Assembly: GCA_001469005.2 (NCBI GenBank)
Contig: LNZD02000110.1
Location: 6,861 to 39,155, forward strand
DNA from: SAR324 cluster bacterium lautmerah10
Lineage (GTDB): Bacteria; SAR324; NAC60-12
Length of the DNA stretch: 32,295 bases
Direction: 5' to 3'
Part shown: one piece after another, positions 24,334-32,295 of the stretch
Layout of the letters: each line of letters opens with the position of its first letter
How positions within the stretch are numbered: position 1 is the first letter of the stretch
Position numbers and translations under genes: made by a program
The notes under the pieces: model-generated
The model's database searches: none
Told to the model about the DNA's origin: nothing
Seen by the model: the letters and a program-made list of their open reading frames with translations, nothing else

Positions 24334-25794
24334 GTGAATAAAATTTCGGTCCTGGCAATCGATTTAGGAGGAGAATCCGGGCGGGTCATAAAAATGGATT
24401 TCGATGGGGTTAAATTTTACCTGGAAGAAATTCACCGTTTCCCCAATCTTTCTGTCGAAGCATCAGGCACCACCTATTGGGATGTGCTTTCTCTATGGCG
24501 TGAGATCCAATCGGGGATTGCGAAATCGAGTTCTGTCAATTCTCTTGGGATCGACAGTTGGGGGGTGGATTTTGCCTTGCTCGATTGTCATGGAAAGCTG
24601 CTTAGTAATCCGCTTCACTACCGTGATAAATGCTCAGAAGGGATGATGGAATGGGTTTTTCAACGTGTCTCCAGAAAAACACTTTTTGCAAGAACTGGGA
24701 ACCAATCCATTTTACTCAATGGCCTCTACCGGCTTGCATACCTGGCAAAGATGAAGAGTCCGGTTTTAGAGGCCTGCGATACTTTTTTGACAATTGCCGA
24801 CCTTTTCAATTACTGGTTGACTGGAAACAAATCCTGCGAATATACCCATGTTACGACGCAACAGCTTTACAATCCGAACAAGCAGGATTGGGATTTTGAA
24901 ACCATGGAAGCCCTAGGAATTCCCGATAAAATTTTCCCGGATGTCCTGAAGCCTGGAACAAAAATCGGGAATTACCAAAAGATTCCCGTAATCCTACCTG
25001 CCTGTCATGACACGGCTAGTGCAGTAGTTTCAGTGCCATCGAACACACGGGATTCTGCATTCCTCTCAAGCGGAACCTGGAGTTTGCTCGGGATCGAACT
25101 GGATGAACTGATTCTCAATGATCAGGCTCTTGAAGCGAACCTCACCAATGAGGGAGGTTACGGAGGGACCAATCGTTTCCTGCAAAATATCGCTGGATTG
25201 TGGCTTGTACAGCAATCGGTAAAAACCTGGGCCGAAGAGGGGAACCCCGTGAGTTACGAGCAAACCGTTTTCATGGCGGAATCCGCAGCTCCTTTCAAAG
25301 CCTTCATTGATCCTGACCTTCCAGAGTTTCATCCCCCGGGAGATATGCCTTTGAGGATAAGAGAATTCTGCCGTCAATCAGGACAGTATGTCCCGGAAAG
25401 CAGGGAAGAAATACTTCGTGTCATTTATGAGAGCCTGGCTCTGAAGTACCGCTATTTTCTTGAAATTTTGATCAAGGTCTCCGGGGTGGAAGTAAAAACC
25501 CTGCATGTGCTCGGAGGCGGATCAAAGAACCGTTTGCTCAATCAGTTCTGCTCCAATGCCATGCAGATTCCAGTTGTCGCAGGTCCTGCCGAGGCGACCT
25601 CCATCGGTAATGCCATGGTCCAATTGATGGCTCTTGGCGAGATAGGAAATCACGAGCAAGCCAGGAGGATCATCGCAGAATCAGCGGACCTGGAATACTT
25701 TGAGCCAAATCAGGGAGGAATCTGGAATGAACAATTTGAAAAATATAACGAGGTGATCATTGGAACGATGAAAACGTACCATGACATGAGATGA
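24334..25794 (+). CDS. rhaB: Rhamnulokinase (FGGY carbohydrate kinase)
   Basis: Phosphorylates L-rhamnulose to L-rhamnulose 1-phosphate with ATP in the cytoplasm. It has 486 residues from GTG 24334, chosen for its GAGG ribosome binding site; an upstream TTG at 24298 would add 12 residues. The first ATPase fold begins VLAIDLGGESGRV (6-18), followed by LGIDSWGVDFALLD with the catalytic aspartate region, NPLHYRD, and ADLFNYWLTG then THVTTQQLYNP, typical of RhaB. The C-terminal half has SSGTWSLLGIELD and LHVLGGGSKNRLLNQFCSNA, the adenosine motif. No rhamnose isomerase is in the window. Related FGGY kinases act on fuculose and xylulose, but the motif set fits RhaB best. It heads a cluster with a FucA-like aldolase. 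Confidence 0.85.
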   Translation: MNKISVLAIDLGGESGRVIKMDFDGVKFYLEEIHRFPNLSVEASGTTYWDVLSLWREIQSGIAKSSSVNSLGIDSWGVDFALLDCHGKLLSNPLHYRDKCSEGMMEWVFQRVSRKTLFARTGNQSILLNGLYRLAYLAKMKSPVLEACDTFLTIADLFNYWLTGNKSCEYTHVTTQQLYNPNKQDWDFETMEALGIPDKIFPDVLKPGTKIGNYQKIPVILPACHDTASAVVSVPSNTRDSAFLSSGTWSLLGIELDELILNDQALEANLTNEGGYGGTNRFLQNIAGLWLVQQSVKTWAEEGNPVSYEQTVFMAESAAPFKAFIDPDLPEFHPPGDMPLRIREFCRQSGQYVPESREEILRVIYESLALKYRYFLEILIKVSGVEVKTLHVLGGGSKNRLLNQFCSNAMQIPVVAGPAEATSIGNAMVQLMALGEIGNHEQARRIIAESADLEYFEPNQGGIWNEQFEKYNEVIIGTMKTYHDMR

Positions 25795-25915
25795 TCCGAC
25801 TTGGAATGACCTCTCATACTTTAGATGATTGAGGTGTCCTGAATTGAAAATTTCCAGGCTTTCTAGAAATTCTTCATTTAAATTTTTTGATGCATTTACT
25901 TCTAAATCATAGATC

Positions 25916-26587
25916 ATGGATGAAACTGAACTAAATATTCGTGAGGAAATCATTCGTACCGGAATCAGGATGAATGAGTTGGATATCAACCAGGGAACCT
26001 CAGGAAATATCAGTGTAAGATGGAAAGAGGGGATTCTCCTGACTCCAACGGGGATCCCTTATGAGGAACTTCAACCGGAGGATATTTGTCACCAAAGTTG
26101 GAATGGAAAGGTAGAAGGGAAGTTGGAAATTTCGAGCGAATGGAGATTTCATTTGGCTATCCAGAAAAACCGTAAGGATGTTAATGCTGTCGTTCATACC
26201 CACTCCAATCATGCAACCGCATTGGCCATCCAGGAAATGGAAATCCCTGCCATTCACTACATGGTGGCAGCCGGAGGGGGGCCGAACATTCGTTGTGCGC
26301 CCTATGCTACTTTTGGAACTGAAGAATTATCCCAGCATGCTTTGAAAGCCCTGGAAAACCGGAAATGCTGTCTGCTTGCCCATCATGGAGTGATTGCAAC
26401 GGGGGCGAGCCTTGGGAAGGCCCTTTGGCTTGCAGGGGAGGTGGAAACCCTGGCCAAACAGTATTTGCTGATTCTGTCCACGGGAAGAGAAGCAAAGCTA
26501 CTTTCCGGGGATGAAATCGAAAGGGTTCGGCTAAAAATGTCGGATTATGGTTTGAAAACTGGGAAAGCCAAAGAACAGGTAAAATAG
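25916..26587 (+). CDS. Class II aldolase, L-fuculose-phosphate aldolase-like
   Basis: Zinc-dependent aldolase that cleaves a ketose 1-phosphate into dihydroxyacetone phosphate and L-lactaldehyde. At 223 residues it has the FucA size rather than the RhaD size (about 270). GTSGNIS (27-33) binds the substrate phosphate, TPTG and SSEWRFH carry catalytic E75, and HTHSNHATALA contributes zinc ligands H94 and H96, with H157 in LLAHHGV as the third. The pattern matches the E73, H92, H94 and H155 set of FucA with a two-residue offset. With rhaB upstream it could split rhamnulose 1-phosphate, as FucA-type enzymes serve that step in some organisms. The start ATG 25916 has no good ribosome binding site. 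Confidence 0.85.
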   Translation: MDETELNIREEIIRTGIRMNELDINQGTSGNISVRWKEGILLTPTGIPYEELQPEDICHQSWNGKVEGKLEISSEWRFHLAIQKNRKDVNAVVHTHSNHATALAIQEMEIPAIHYMVAAGGGPNIRCAPYATFGTEELSQHALKALENRKCCLLAHHGVIATGASLGKALWLAGEVETLAKQYLLILSTGREAKLLSGDEIERVRLKMSDYGLKTGKAKEQVK

Positions 26588-26669
26588 AACAGGGAGTTGA
26601 TTGGTCCAAATTCATTCAAAAAATGAATGGAATGATTTCACTTTAATTTTGAAAAATTGAGGAACACAA

Positions 26670-27422
26670 ATGAATCAAATTGATCTGAATGAAAAGGTTG
26701 CTGTTATCACAGGAGGCGCCCAGGGAATCGGCCTGGCAATTGCGGAAAGAATGCTCGATTCCGGAGCTTCGGTTTCCCTCTGGGACCGTGACCAAAAACT
26801 GGTTGAGGAAACAGCCCGCTCACTTGAATCAAGGGGCAAGGCAGAGGCGGTTGTGGTTGATGTTACCGACTTGGATTCGGTTAAGTCGGCTACCGAAAAA
26901 ACAAAAACTTCTATGGGATCGATTGATATTTTGGTCTGCAATGCCGGAATTGCCGGTCCCACGGTCAAAGTCTGGGAATATCCTCCGGAAGAATGGCAAC
27001 AGGTGATTGACATCGACCTGACCGGAGTTTTCTATTGCCTGCATACTGTATCCCCGGTAATGATCGAGCAAAACTACGGCAGGATCGTCAATGTCGCCTC
27101 GGTTGCCGGAAAAGATGGGAATCCCAATGCTGCACCTTATAGTGCCGCCAAAGCAGGAGTCATCGCCCTGACCAAATCATTGGGAAAGGAATTGGCGTCC
27201 TATGACATCGCGGTGAACTGCATCACTCCTGCAGCAGCAAAAACAAGGATTTTTGATCAAATCAGTCAGCAACACATCGATTACATGTTGAGCAAGATTC
27301 CGCGTAATCGTTTTCTCAAAGTCGAGGAGGCGGCGTCGATGGTGACCTGGCTCTGTTCAGCAGAGAATTCATTCACCACCGGCGGGGTTTTCGATCTCAG
27401 TGGTGGACGCTCTACCTATTAA
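26670..27422 (+). CDS. SDR-family NAD(P)-dependent dehydrogenase
   Basis: A 250-residue classical short-chain dehydrogenase. It contains the cofactor motif TGGAQGIG (14-21), CNAG (90-93), and the catalytic triad S144, Y157 and K161 in VASVAG and PYSAAKAG. It ends FDLSGGRSTY. ATG 26670 is preceded by GAGG at seven bases. Members with this ending are frequent in sugar catabolic clusters and oxidise sugars, sugar acids or 3-hydroxyacyl groups. The position after rhaB and the aldolase suggests a deoxysugar or lactaldehyde-related step, but the substrate cannot be read from sequence. FabG-like 3-oxoacyl reductase activity is the main alternative. Confidence 0.85.
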   Translation: MNQIDLNEKVAVITGGAQGIGLAIAERMLDSGASVSLWDRDQKLVEETARSLESRGKAEAVVVDVTDLDSVKSATEKTKTSMGSIDILVCNAGIAGPTVKVWEYPPEEWQQVIDIDLTGVFYCLHTVSPVMIEQNYGRIVNVASVAGKDGNPNAAPYSAAKAGVIALTKSLGKELASYDIAVNCITPAAAKTRIFDQISQQHIDYMLSKIPRNRFLKVEEAASMVTWLCSAENSFTTGGVFDLSGGRSTY

Positions 27423-27460
27423 ACCTACTTATTCCGGTTCCTTAAGAATCAGAATTTTCA

Positions 27461-29497
27461 ATGAGCTCAGATCCGCTGCTTCAGCCATACCGCATCAAGC
27501 ACCTTGAGTTACGCAACCGGATCATGTCCACCGCCCATGAACCGGCGTATTCCGAGGATGGGTTGCCCAAGGAACGTTATCGGCTTTACCACGCGGAAAA
27601 AGCCAAAGGCGGACTGGCGCTGACGATGACTGCAGGATCAGCGGTGGTTTCTGCTGACAGTCCGGAAGCTTTCGGGAACCTCCATGCATTCCGGGACGAA
27701 ATCGTCCCTTGGCTTCAGGAATTGTCCGATGCGGTTCATCAAGAAGGGGCGGCAGTGATGATGCAGATCACCCACCTCGGACGAAGAACGAACTGGAACA
27801 AGGAGCATTGGCTTCCTGTGCTTTCCGCCTCTCCGGTCCGTGAGCCTGCTCACCGTTCTTTTCCCAAGGAGGCTGAGGATTGGGATCTGGAACGCATCAT
27901 CCGTGATTACGGCTCTGCTGCCGAACGGATGCAGGCCGGGGGGCTTGATGGAATCGAGATTGAGGCTTACGGTCATCTCTTCGACAGTTTCTGGTCCCCT
28001 GCCACCAACCAGCGTGAGGATGAATGGGGAGGCTCTCTGGACAATCGTCTTCGATTCACCTGGAGGGTCTTGGAATCCATCCGTGAACGGGTCGGGCCTG
28101 ATTTCATCGTCGGCTTGCGTATGGTTGCCGATGAAGACTGGAAACTTGGTCTTTCCCGGGAAGAAGGGGTCGAAATTGCCCGCAGGCTGGTGCAGAGCGG
28201 AAAGGTGGATTTTCTCAATCTCATTCGAGGACATATTGAAACGGACTCAGTCCTTTCCAAGGTGATTCCGATTCAGGGCATGGCTGCTTCACCCCATCTT
28301 GATTTCTGTGGGGAAGTTCGCAGTGAAGTGAAGATCCCGATCCTACACGCAGCCCGAATCCAGGATGTCGCAACTGCGAGGCATGCGATTGCGGAAGGCA
28401 AACTGGACATGGTCGGAATGACCCGTGCTCATATCGCCGATCCTCACATCGTTCGTAAAATCATCGAAAAACGTGAGGATGAAATCCGACCCTGTGTCGG
28501 TGCCACCTATTGCCTGGATCGGATCTACGAAGGGCATGAGGCACTCTGCATCCACAACCCGGCGACAGGGCGTGAAAAAACAATGCCTCAAGTGATCACC
28601 AGCAAGGCACAACAATCCTACAAAGCAGTTATTGTCGGAGCAGGACCTGCCGGTCTTGAAGCAGCCCGAGTGCTGGGAGAGCGAGGGCATGAGGTGGTTC
28701 TTTTTGAAGCATCGGATGAGCCAGGGGGGCAAGTCCGGCTCGCATCACGGGTTCCCCGACGTAATGAATTGTCCGGTATCATCGATTGGCGTGTTTCCAT
28801 GTGTGAAAAAGCGGGAGTGGAAATCCGCTTCAACCGCTTTGCGGAAAAACAGGATGTTCTTTCAGAAAATCCCGAAATCGTGATCATTGCAACAGGAGGC
28901 CTGCCGAATACGGACATCCTTGAAGGAGCGGACTTCGTTCAAAACACCTGGGACCTTTTGGGAGGGAGCATCAAACCTGCAGAAAAGGTCCTTCTTTATG
29001 ATGACAATGCCGCTCATCCTGGCCTGGCCGCTGCGGAATGGATTGCGGATTCCGGGGCTGAATTGGAAATCATCACCCCTGAACGTTTTTTCGGAGCGGA
29101 CATTGGCGGTCTCAATCATGTTGCTTATGCGGAAGTGTTCGACCGCTGCGGTGTTAAAATTACCATCAGTAAAAGATTGAAGGCGGTTCGACGGGACGGA
29201 TCAGGATTAGTAGCGCATATCGGTTCGGACTTTTCTTCAAGGATCGAAGAGAGGCGAGTCGATCAGGTCGTTGTGGAACATGGCACCCTGCCCTTGGATG
29301 ATCTTTATTTTGAACTGAAACCCGAAAGCCTCAATCTGGGAGAAGTGGATTATGCTGCTCTTATTGATGGAAAACCTCAGGAACTCAGGACTAATCCTAA
29401 AGGCGCCTTTCGGCTCTTCCGCATCGGTGACGCGGTTTCTTCAAGAAATATCCATGCTGCGATTTATGATGCTCTGAGACTCTGCATGACTTTATGA
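27461..29497 (+). CDS. TMADH/dienoyl-CoA reductase-type flavoenzyme with incomplete Fe-S cysteine motif
   Basis: A 678-residue two-module oxidoreductase. The N-terminal FMN-binding TIM barrel of the old yellow enzyme family (about 1-340; QPYRIKHLELRNRIMSTAHE, MQITHLGRR, DGIEIEAYGHLFDSFWSP) is followed by a Cys region and then a C-terminal NAD(P)/FAD fold starting at AVIVGAGPAGLEAARVLGE (about 390). The Cys region reads RPCVGATYCLDRIYEG with a further cysteine: C345, C351 and C363. The family motif C-x2-C-x3-C-x11-C is thus short by one cysteine (A348) and one residue. From memory, N-methyl-amino-acid and dimethylglycine demethylases of this superfamily show this CVGAxYC form, so demethylation of a methylated amine is a possible role; this needs checking. 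It overlaps the next paralog by four bases (ATGA), so they are co-translated. Confidence 0.85.
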   Translation: MSSDPLLQPYRIKHLELRNRIMSTAHEPAYSEDGLPKERYRLYHAEKAKGGLALTMTAGSAVVSADSPEAFGNLHAFRDEIVPWLQELSDAVHQEGAAVMMQITHLGRRTNWNKEHWLPVLSASPVREPAHRSFPKEAEDWDLERIIRDYGSAAERMQAGGLDGIEIEAYGHLFDSFWSPATNQREDEWGGSLDNRLRFTWRVLESIRERVGPDFIVGLRMVADEDWKLGLSREEGVEIARRLVQSGKVDFLNLIRGHIETDSVLSKVIPIQGMAASPHLDFCGEVRSEVKIPILHAARIQDVATARHAIAEGKLDMVGMTRAHIADPHIVRKIIEKREDEIRPCVGATYCLDRIYEGHEALCIHNPATGREKTMPQVITSKAQQSYKAVIVGAGPAGLEAARVLGERGHEVVLFEASDEPGGQVRLASRVPRRNELSGIIDWRVSMCEKAGVEIRFNRFAEKQDVLSENPEIVIIATGGLPNTDILEGADFVQNTWDLLGGSIKPAEKVLLYDDNAAHPGLAAAEWIADSGAELEIITPERFFGADIGGLNHVAYAEVFDRCGVKITISKRLKAVRRDGSGLVAHIGSDFSSRIEERRVDQVVVEHGTLPLDDLYFELKPESLNLGEVDYAALIDGKPQELRTNPKGAFRLFRIGDAVSSRNIHAAIYDALRLCMTL

Positions 29498-31485
29498 ATT
29501 CAACTTCAACCTTTTCACGCCTTTTTTCACCGGTTGATCTAAGAGGGAAAACCCTCCGCAACCGTATCGTTTTCGGAGCCCATACAGCCAACATGGCTGA
29601 TCAGGGGATTCCCGGTGAACGGCATTTGGGTTATTACCGCGAAAGGGCGATGGGCGGAGCGGCAATGTTGGTCATCGAACCGGTACCGGTTCATGCGGCC
29701 GCAGTGCTGACACGTGGCAATTTCAAGCATAGCTCCGACGAGGTGATTCCCCATTTCAGAAAAATCACAGATGCCGTTCACGAGGAGGGGGCACTGATCC
29801 TACAGCAATTGTATCATGTGGGTCAGCATGGAGATGCGGACAATTCCTATCATCCGAATTGGTCCCCCTCGGGAATGCCGAGTTATCATGATTCCGACGG
29901 GAGTCACTCCATGACTGAGGCAGAAATTGAGGAAACCATTGAGGGCTTTGTTCAAGCAGCACGGCGATGCTGGGAATCCGGATTCGACGGGGTCGAAGTC
30001 TGGGCCGCCTATCACGGAATTGTAGACCAATTCTGGACCCCCTGGTCCAATCGGCGGGACGACCAATGGGGAGGTACGCTGGAAAACCGGACCCGTTTTT
30101 CAAGGGAAATCATCACCCGTATCCGAAAGCTTTGCGGAGACGATTTCATCATCGGTATTTCCGTCAGCGATGAACCTGATTTTGAAGTTGCTCTGCAGCG
30201 GGAATCCCTGGCAGAGCTCATCGCCCTCCATGACCGTGATCAACTCATCGATTATGTCAGTTGCGGAACCGGAAGTTATTTTGATTTCTACAAGCTGATG
30301 CCGACTTTCCTTTACCCGGAAAGACTGGCCACCGAGTTGTCACAGACCCTGAAAAGTGCTGTTAGTCATGCCCTGGTGACCATGGAAAGCCATGTCCGTA
30401 CCCCTGAAAATGCGGAAGCGGTGCTTTCAGCCGATCAGGCTGATCTGGTTTCCATCGTCCGCGGACAAATAGCCGACCCTCACCTCGCCAATAAGGCAAA
30501 GGAGGGACGGCCTGAAGATATTCGGCCCTGCCTTTCCTGCAACCAGATGTGCTGGGGAAGGCGTTACCGTGACTACTGGATCTCCTGCCTGGTCAATCCA
30601 TCCACCGGACGTGAATTTGAATGGGGGGGAGACCGTTTTGAGAAAACAGCATTTCCCCAAAAAGTTCTAGTGGTCGGAGGGGGGCCTGCAGGCCTTGAAG
30701 CTGCCCGTGTGGCTGCGGAACAGGGACACAAAGTGACGTTGACCGAGGCATCAGACCGGCTAGGTGGACAGTTTAGGCTCGCAGGGATGCAGCCCAGACG
30801 GGGGCAAATCCTGGATCTTCTCGACTGGTATGCCCGCCAGTTGGAGCAGCTTGGGGTTGAAGTCAGGTTGAACACTTTTATGGAAGCGGGAGAAATTTCG
30901 TCTTTTTCAGCAGACCTCATCCTGCTTGCCACCGGATCCTATCCTCCTGATACCGGTTTTCAGAAAGCCATTCCCCATATAGAACAACTTCCGGGAATTG
31001 AGGATGGAGGTTTCTTTTCCGCAGAAGACGTAATGGCCCGCCGTGCCAGACTGGGAAAGCGTGTGCTGATTTTGGATGAAGGCGGAAACTGGAAAGGATG
31101 CGGAACCGCGCTCAAAATGGCGGAGGAGGGACATCAGGTGGTCTTGATAACGCCTGATCCACTGGTGGGTAAGGAACTTCAACGGACCGCCGCCGACTAT
31201 CCTCTTCGACAGAAATTGGCTCAGCTGGGGGTTCGTTTCATCCTAGAATCGGCGATCACCCGCTGGACTCCACAAGGTGCCGAGATCTTGTCATTCCTGG
31301 ATGGAAGCACCTCTTTTGTGGAAGCCGATTCCCTTGTTTTCGCCACGCCCAATCTTGCTGAGGATACCCTCGCCAGGGAGTTGGAAGACTCCGGATTAAA
31401 ATTCCTTAATATTGGAGACAGCGCAGGACCGCGCCAGGCCCCCTTTGTTATTTCGGAAGCTCGCCGTGTAGCCCTGGAAATATAG
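29494..31485 (+). CDS. TMADH/dienoyl-CoA reductase-type flavoenzyme with intact Fe-S motif
   Basis: A 663-residue paralog of the preceding gene with the same layout. The FMN TIM barrel starts FSPVDLRGKTLRNRIVFGAH, with LQQLYHVGQHG and DGVEVWAAYHGIVDQFWTPW. The 4Fe-4S motif is complete, with C346, C349, C353 and C365 in RPCLSCNQMCWGRR and ISCLVNPSTGRE (C-x2-C-x3-C-x11-C). The dinucleotide fold begins VLVVGGGPAGLEAARVAAE. This is the organisation of trimethylamine dehydrogenase, histamine dehydrogenase and 2,4-dienoyl-CoA reductase. The ATG lies inside the TGA of the previous gene (ATGA at 29494-29497), which suggests equal production and perhaps a heteromeric enzyme. The substrate is not evident; a methylated amine or an unsaturated acyl group are the two obvious options. 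Confidence 0.87.
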   Translation: MNSTSTFSRLFSPVDLRGKTLRNRIVFGAHTANMADQGIPGERHLGYYRERAMGGAAMLVIEPVPVHAAAVLTRGNFKHSSDEVIPHFRKITDAVHEEGALILQQLYHVGQHGDADNSYHPNWSPSGMPSYHDSDGSHSMTEAEIEETIEGFVQAARRCWESGFDGVEVWAAYHGIVDQFWTPWSNRRDDQWGGTLENRTRFSREIITRIRKLCGDDFIIGISVSDEPDFEVALQRESLAELIALHDRDQLIDYVSCGTGSYFDFYKLMPTFLYPERLATELSQTLKSAVSHALVTMESHVRTPENAEAVLSADQADLVSIVRGQIADPHLANKAKEGRPEDIRPCLSCNQMCWGRRYRDYWISCLVNPSTGREFEWGGDRFEKTAFPQKVLVVGGGPAGLEAARVAAEQGHKVTLTEASDRLGGQFRLAGMQPRRGQILDLLDWYARQLEQLGVEVRLNTFMEAGEISSFSADLILLATGSYPPDTGFQKAIPHIEQLPGIEDGGFFSAEDVMARRARLGKRVLILDEGGNWKGCGTALKMAEEGHQVVLITPDPLVGKELQRTAADYPLRQKLAQLGVRFILESAITRWTPQGAEILSFLDGSTSFVEADSLVFATPNLAEDTLARELEDSGLKFLNIGDSAGPRQAPFVISEARRVALEI

Positions 31486-31883
31486 ACTTTTTCCAGAAAG
31501 CAGTCCGAACCTACTCTCAAACATTCCAATCTTTTTTCCATAGGTTTTATCCGATTCAGGAAGAATAGCTATATCAATAGCTTAGCATTTCTTTGCCGAA
31601 GGTTAAGTGCCTTTGGATAACCGTTTCGATAACAGCCGAGGTTCAAGTTCCAGGGGCCTCGAACCGGAACTGCTGAAAGTGTTTAACGGTCAGCTTTGGA
31701 CTTCCAGCGAAAGGGGGTGTGGGTGATTGAAAAAGGACCTGCGTCCATGGGACTTGTTTCTTTGGAGGGTTCGAAGCGGCACTGAGTTGGTGTTTTGTTT
31801 GATCAGCGGGATCATAACTCGCGTGTCGGGGTTCGAATGTTCTCTTCGCTAGCATTTTTTCTAGCAACACAATATGACCTGAT
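31486..31883. other. Spacer of unusual composition between the flavoenzymes and the crotonase gene
   Basis: No recognised gene. It is GC-richer than the other gaps and carries repeated TCGAACC / GGTTCGA strings in both orientations (near 31659, 31778 and 31830). On the minus strand a 95-codon frame (31930-31643), broken only by one TGA, continues in frame for a further 22 codons; it resembles no family I know. It could be a decayed gene or part of a repeated element. A GCTAG-N8-CTAGC inverted repeat (31848-31865) lies just after the crotonase stop and could act as a weak terminator for it. Confidence 0.4.
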
Positions 31884-32295
31884 TTAGTCTTGAATTGGTT
31901 TATTTCTTGACCAGTCAAATGTTCCTTCATCCCGTTCTAGGACTGCCTGCTTCCAGCCGACTTGCTCCACGCGGGCTTTGAAGTTCAAGCCCTCGGGTGA
32001 ATGGCGGGTGATGCCGTCAAACACGGTGGCAAGGCGCTGTGTCTGGTTGATCTTTTCCTCGACAGCGGAATTGATCACCATCTTCTGCATGGCCAGTTGG
32101 TTGATGGGAACGGTCGCCATGCGCGTTGCCAGTGCCTCGACTTCATCATTCAGTTGGTCATCGGGCACGGATTTCAACACCAGCCCTATCTCGGCGGCCT
32201 CAATCCCGCTGATCTTATCACCTGTAAACATCATGCGCTTGGCCTTTTCAGGTCCGATCCGATGCACCCACATTGCAGTCGTCGGACAGCCCCAG
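31884..32295 (-). CDS. Enoyl-CoA hydratase/isomerase family protein (5' end cut by window edge)
   Basis: C-terminal part of a crotonase-fold enzyme that hydrates or isomerises acyl-CoA thioesters. The frame is open to the right edge, and the codons before the ATG at 32273 read WGCPTTA, which runs into MWVHRIGPEKAKRMMFTGD, the family's conserved region after the oxyanion-hole helix. So the ATG is internal and the gene starts outside the window. Further motifs are GIEAAEIGLVLKSV and the C-terminal helices with EEKINQTQR. About 137 residues are visible against a usual 260-300. Codon use is clearly GC-richer than that of the genes on the left. The specific substrate cannot be told because the catalytic glutamates lie in the missing part. 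Confidence 0.85.
   Translation of the reverse strand, partial: WGCPTTAMWVHRIGPEKAKRMMFTGDKISGIEAAEIGLVLKSVPDDQLNDEVEALATRMATVPINQLAMQKMVINSAVEEKINQTQRLATVFDGITRHSPEGLNFKARVEQVGWKQAVLERDEGTFDWSRNKPIQD

Noticed and set aside
27638..28234. Long minus-strand frame antisense to the first flavoenzyme
   Set aside because: It arises from GC-rich codon structure of the real gene and shows no family features or ribosome binding site.
31770..31850. TTCGAA strings resembling a tRNA T-loop
   Set aside because: The bases on either side do not pair as a five-bp T-stem and no acceptor or anticodon arms can be drawn.
31643..31930. Minus-strand 95-codon frame overlapping the crotonase C-terminus
   Set aside because: It overlaps a real gene by 47 bases in another frame, has no recognised family and looks like spacer; noted only as part of that spacer.

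Overview
The window reads as chromosome of a motile, flagellated Gram-negative bacterium. Flagellar rod/hook genes, an FtsA/FtsZ pair, signal-peptide and lipoprotein-type exported proteins and a GntR-controlled catabolic cluster fit a marine deltaproteobacterium-like lineage such as SAR324. That placement is an inference from gene content, not a phylogenetic result. There are no rRNA or tRNA genes, no CRISPR array and no complete mobile element.

Layout. (1) 1-4996, plus strand: the C-terminal part of a TrkA-type K+ channel regulator that starts outside the window, a small lipoprotein, then ftsA and ftsZ behind an AT-rich, palindrome-rich leader. (2) 5369-7941, plus strand: two stop/start-overlapping genes for membrane proteins that carry cytoplasmic FHA domains. 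A large exported protein of unknown function faces them on the minus strand. (3) 7984-16473, minus strand: ligA, galU, a DUF4340 membrane protein, an RluA-type pseudouridine synthase, a phosphoglucomutase/phosphomannomutase and the exported protein. Two genes of this run, the sugar mutase and ligA, are each broken by loss of an internal segment combined with a frame change, so each appears as an N-terminal and a C-terminal piece. Pgm and GalU would together make UDP-glucose. (4) 16517-18163, plus strand: a candidate 59-residue protein, thrH and rlmB. (5) 18191-23288, plus strand: fliJ, a MotE-like protein, fliK, flgD and flgE, closed by a clear hairpin terminator. These genes serve type III export, hook-length control, hook capping and the hook itself. 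(6) 23377-31485: a divergent FadR-type GntR regulator, then rhamnulokinase, a FucA-like class II aldolase, an SDR dehydrogenase and two overlapping paralogous flavoenzymes of the trimethylamine dehydrogenase / dienoyl-CoA reductase family. One flavoenzyme keeps the four-cysteine iron-sulfur motif and the other lacks one cysteine. (7) 31486-32295: an odd GC-richer spacer and the C-terminal part of an enoyl-CoA hydratase-like gene running in from the right edge.

The points most worth a second look are the two broken housekeeping genes, the paired flavoenzymes with unequal Fe-S motifs in a deoxysugar-type cluster, the FHA membrane-protein pair, the palindromes in front of ftsA and between gntR and rhaB, and two unannotated small ORFs (16517-16696 plus; 13508-13654 minus).
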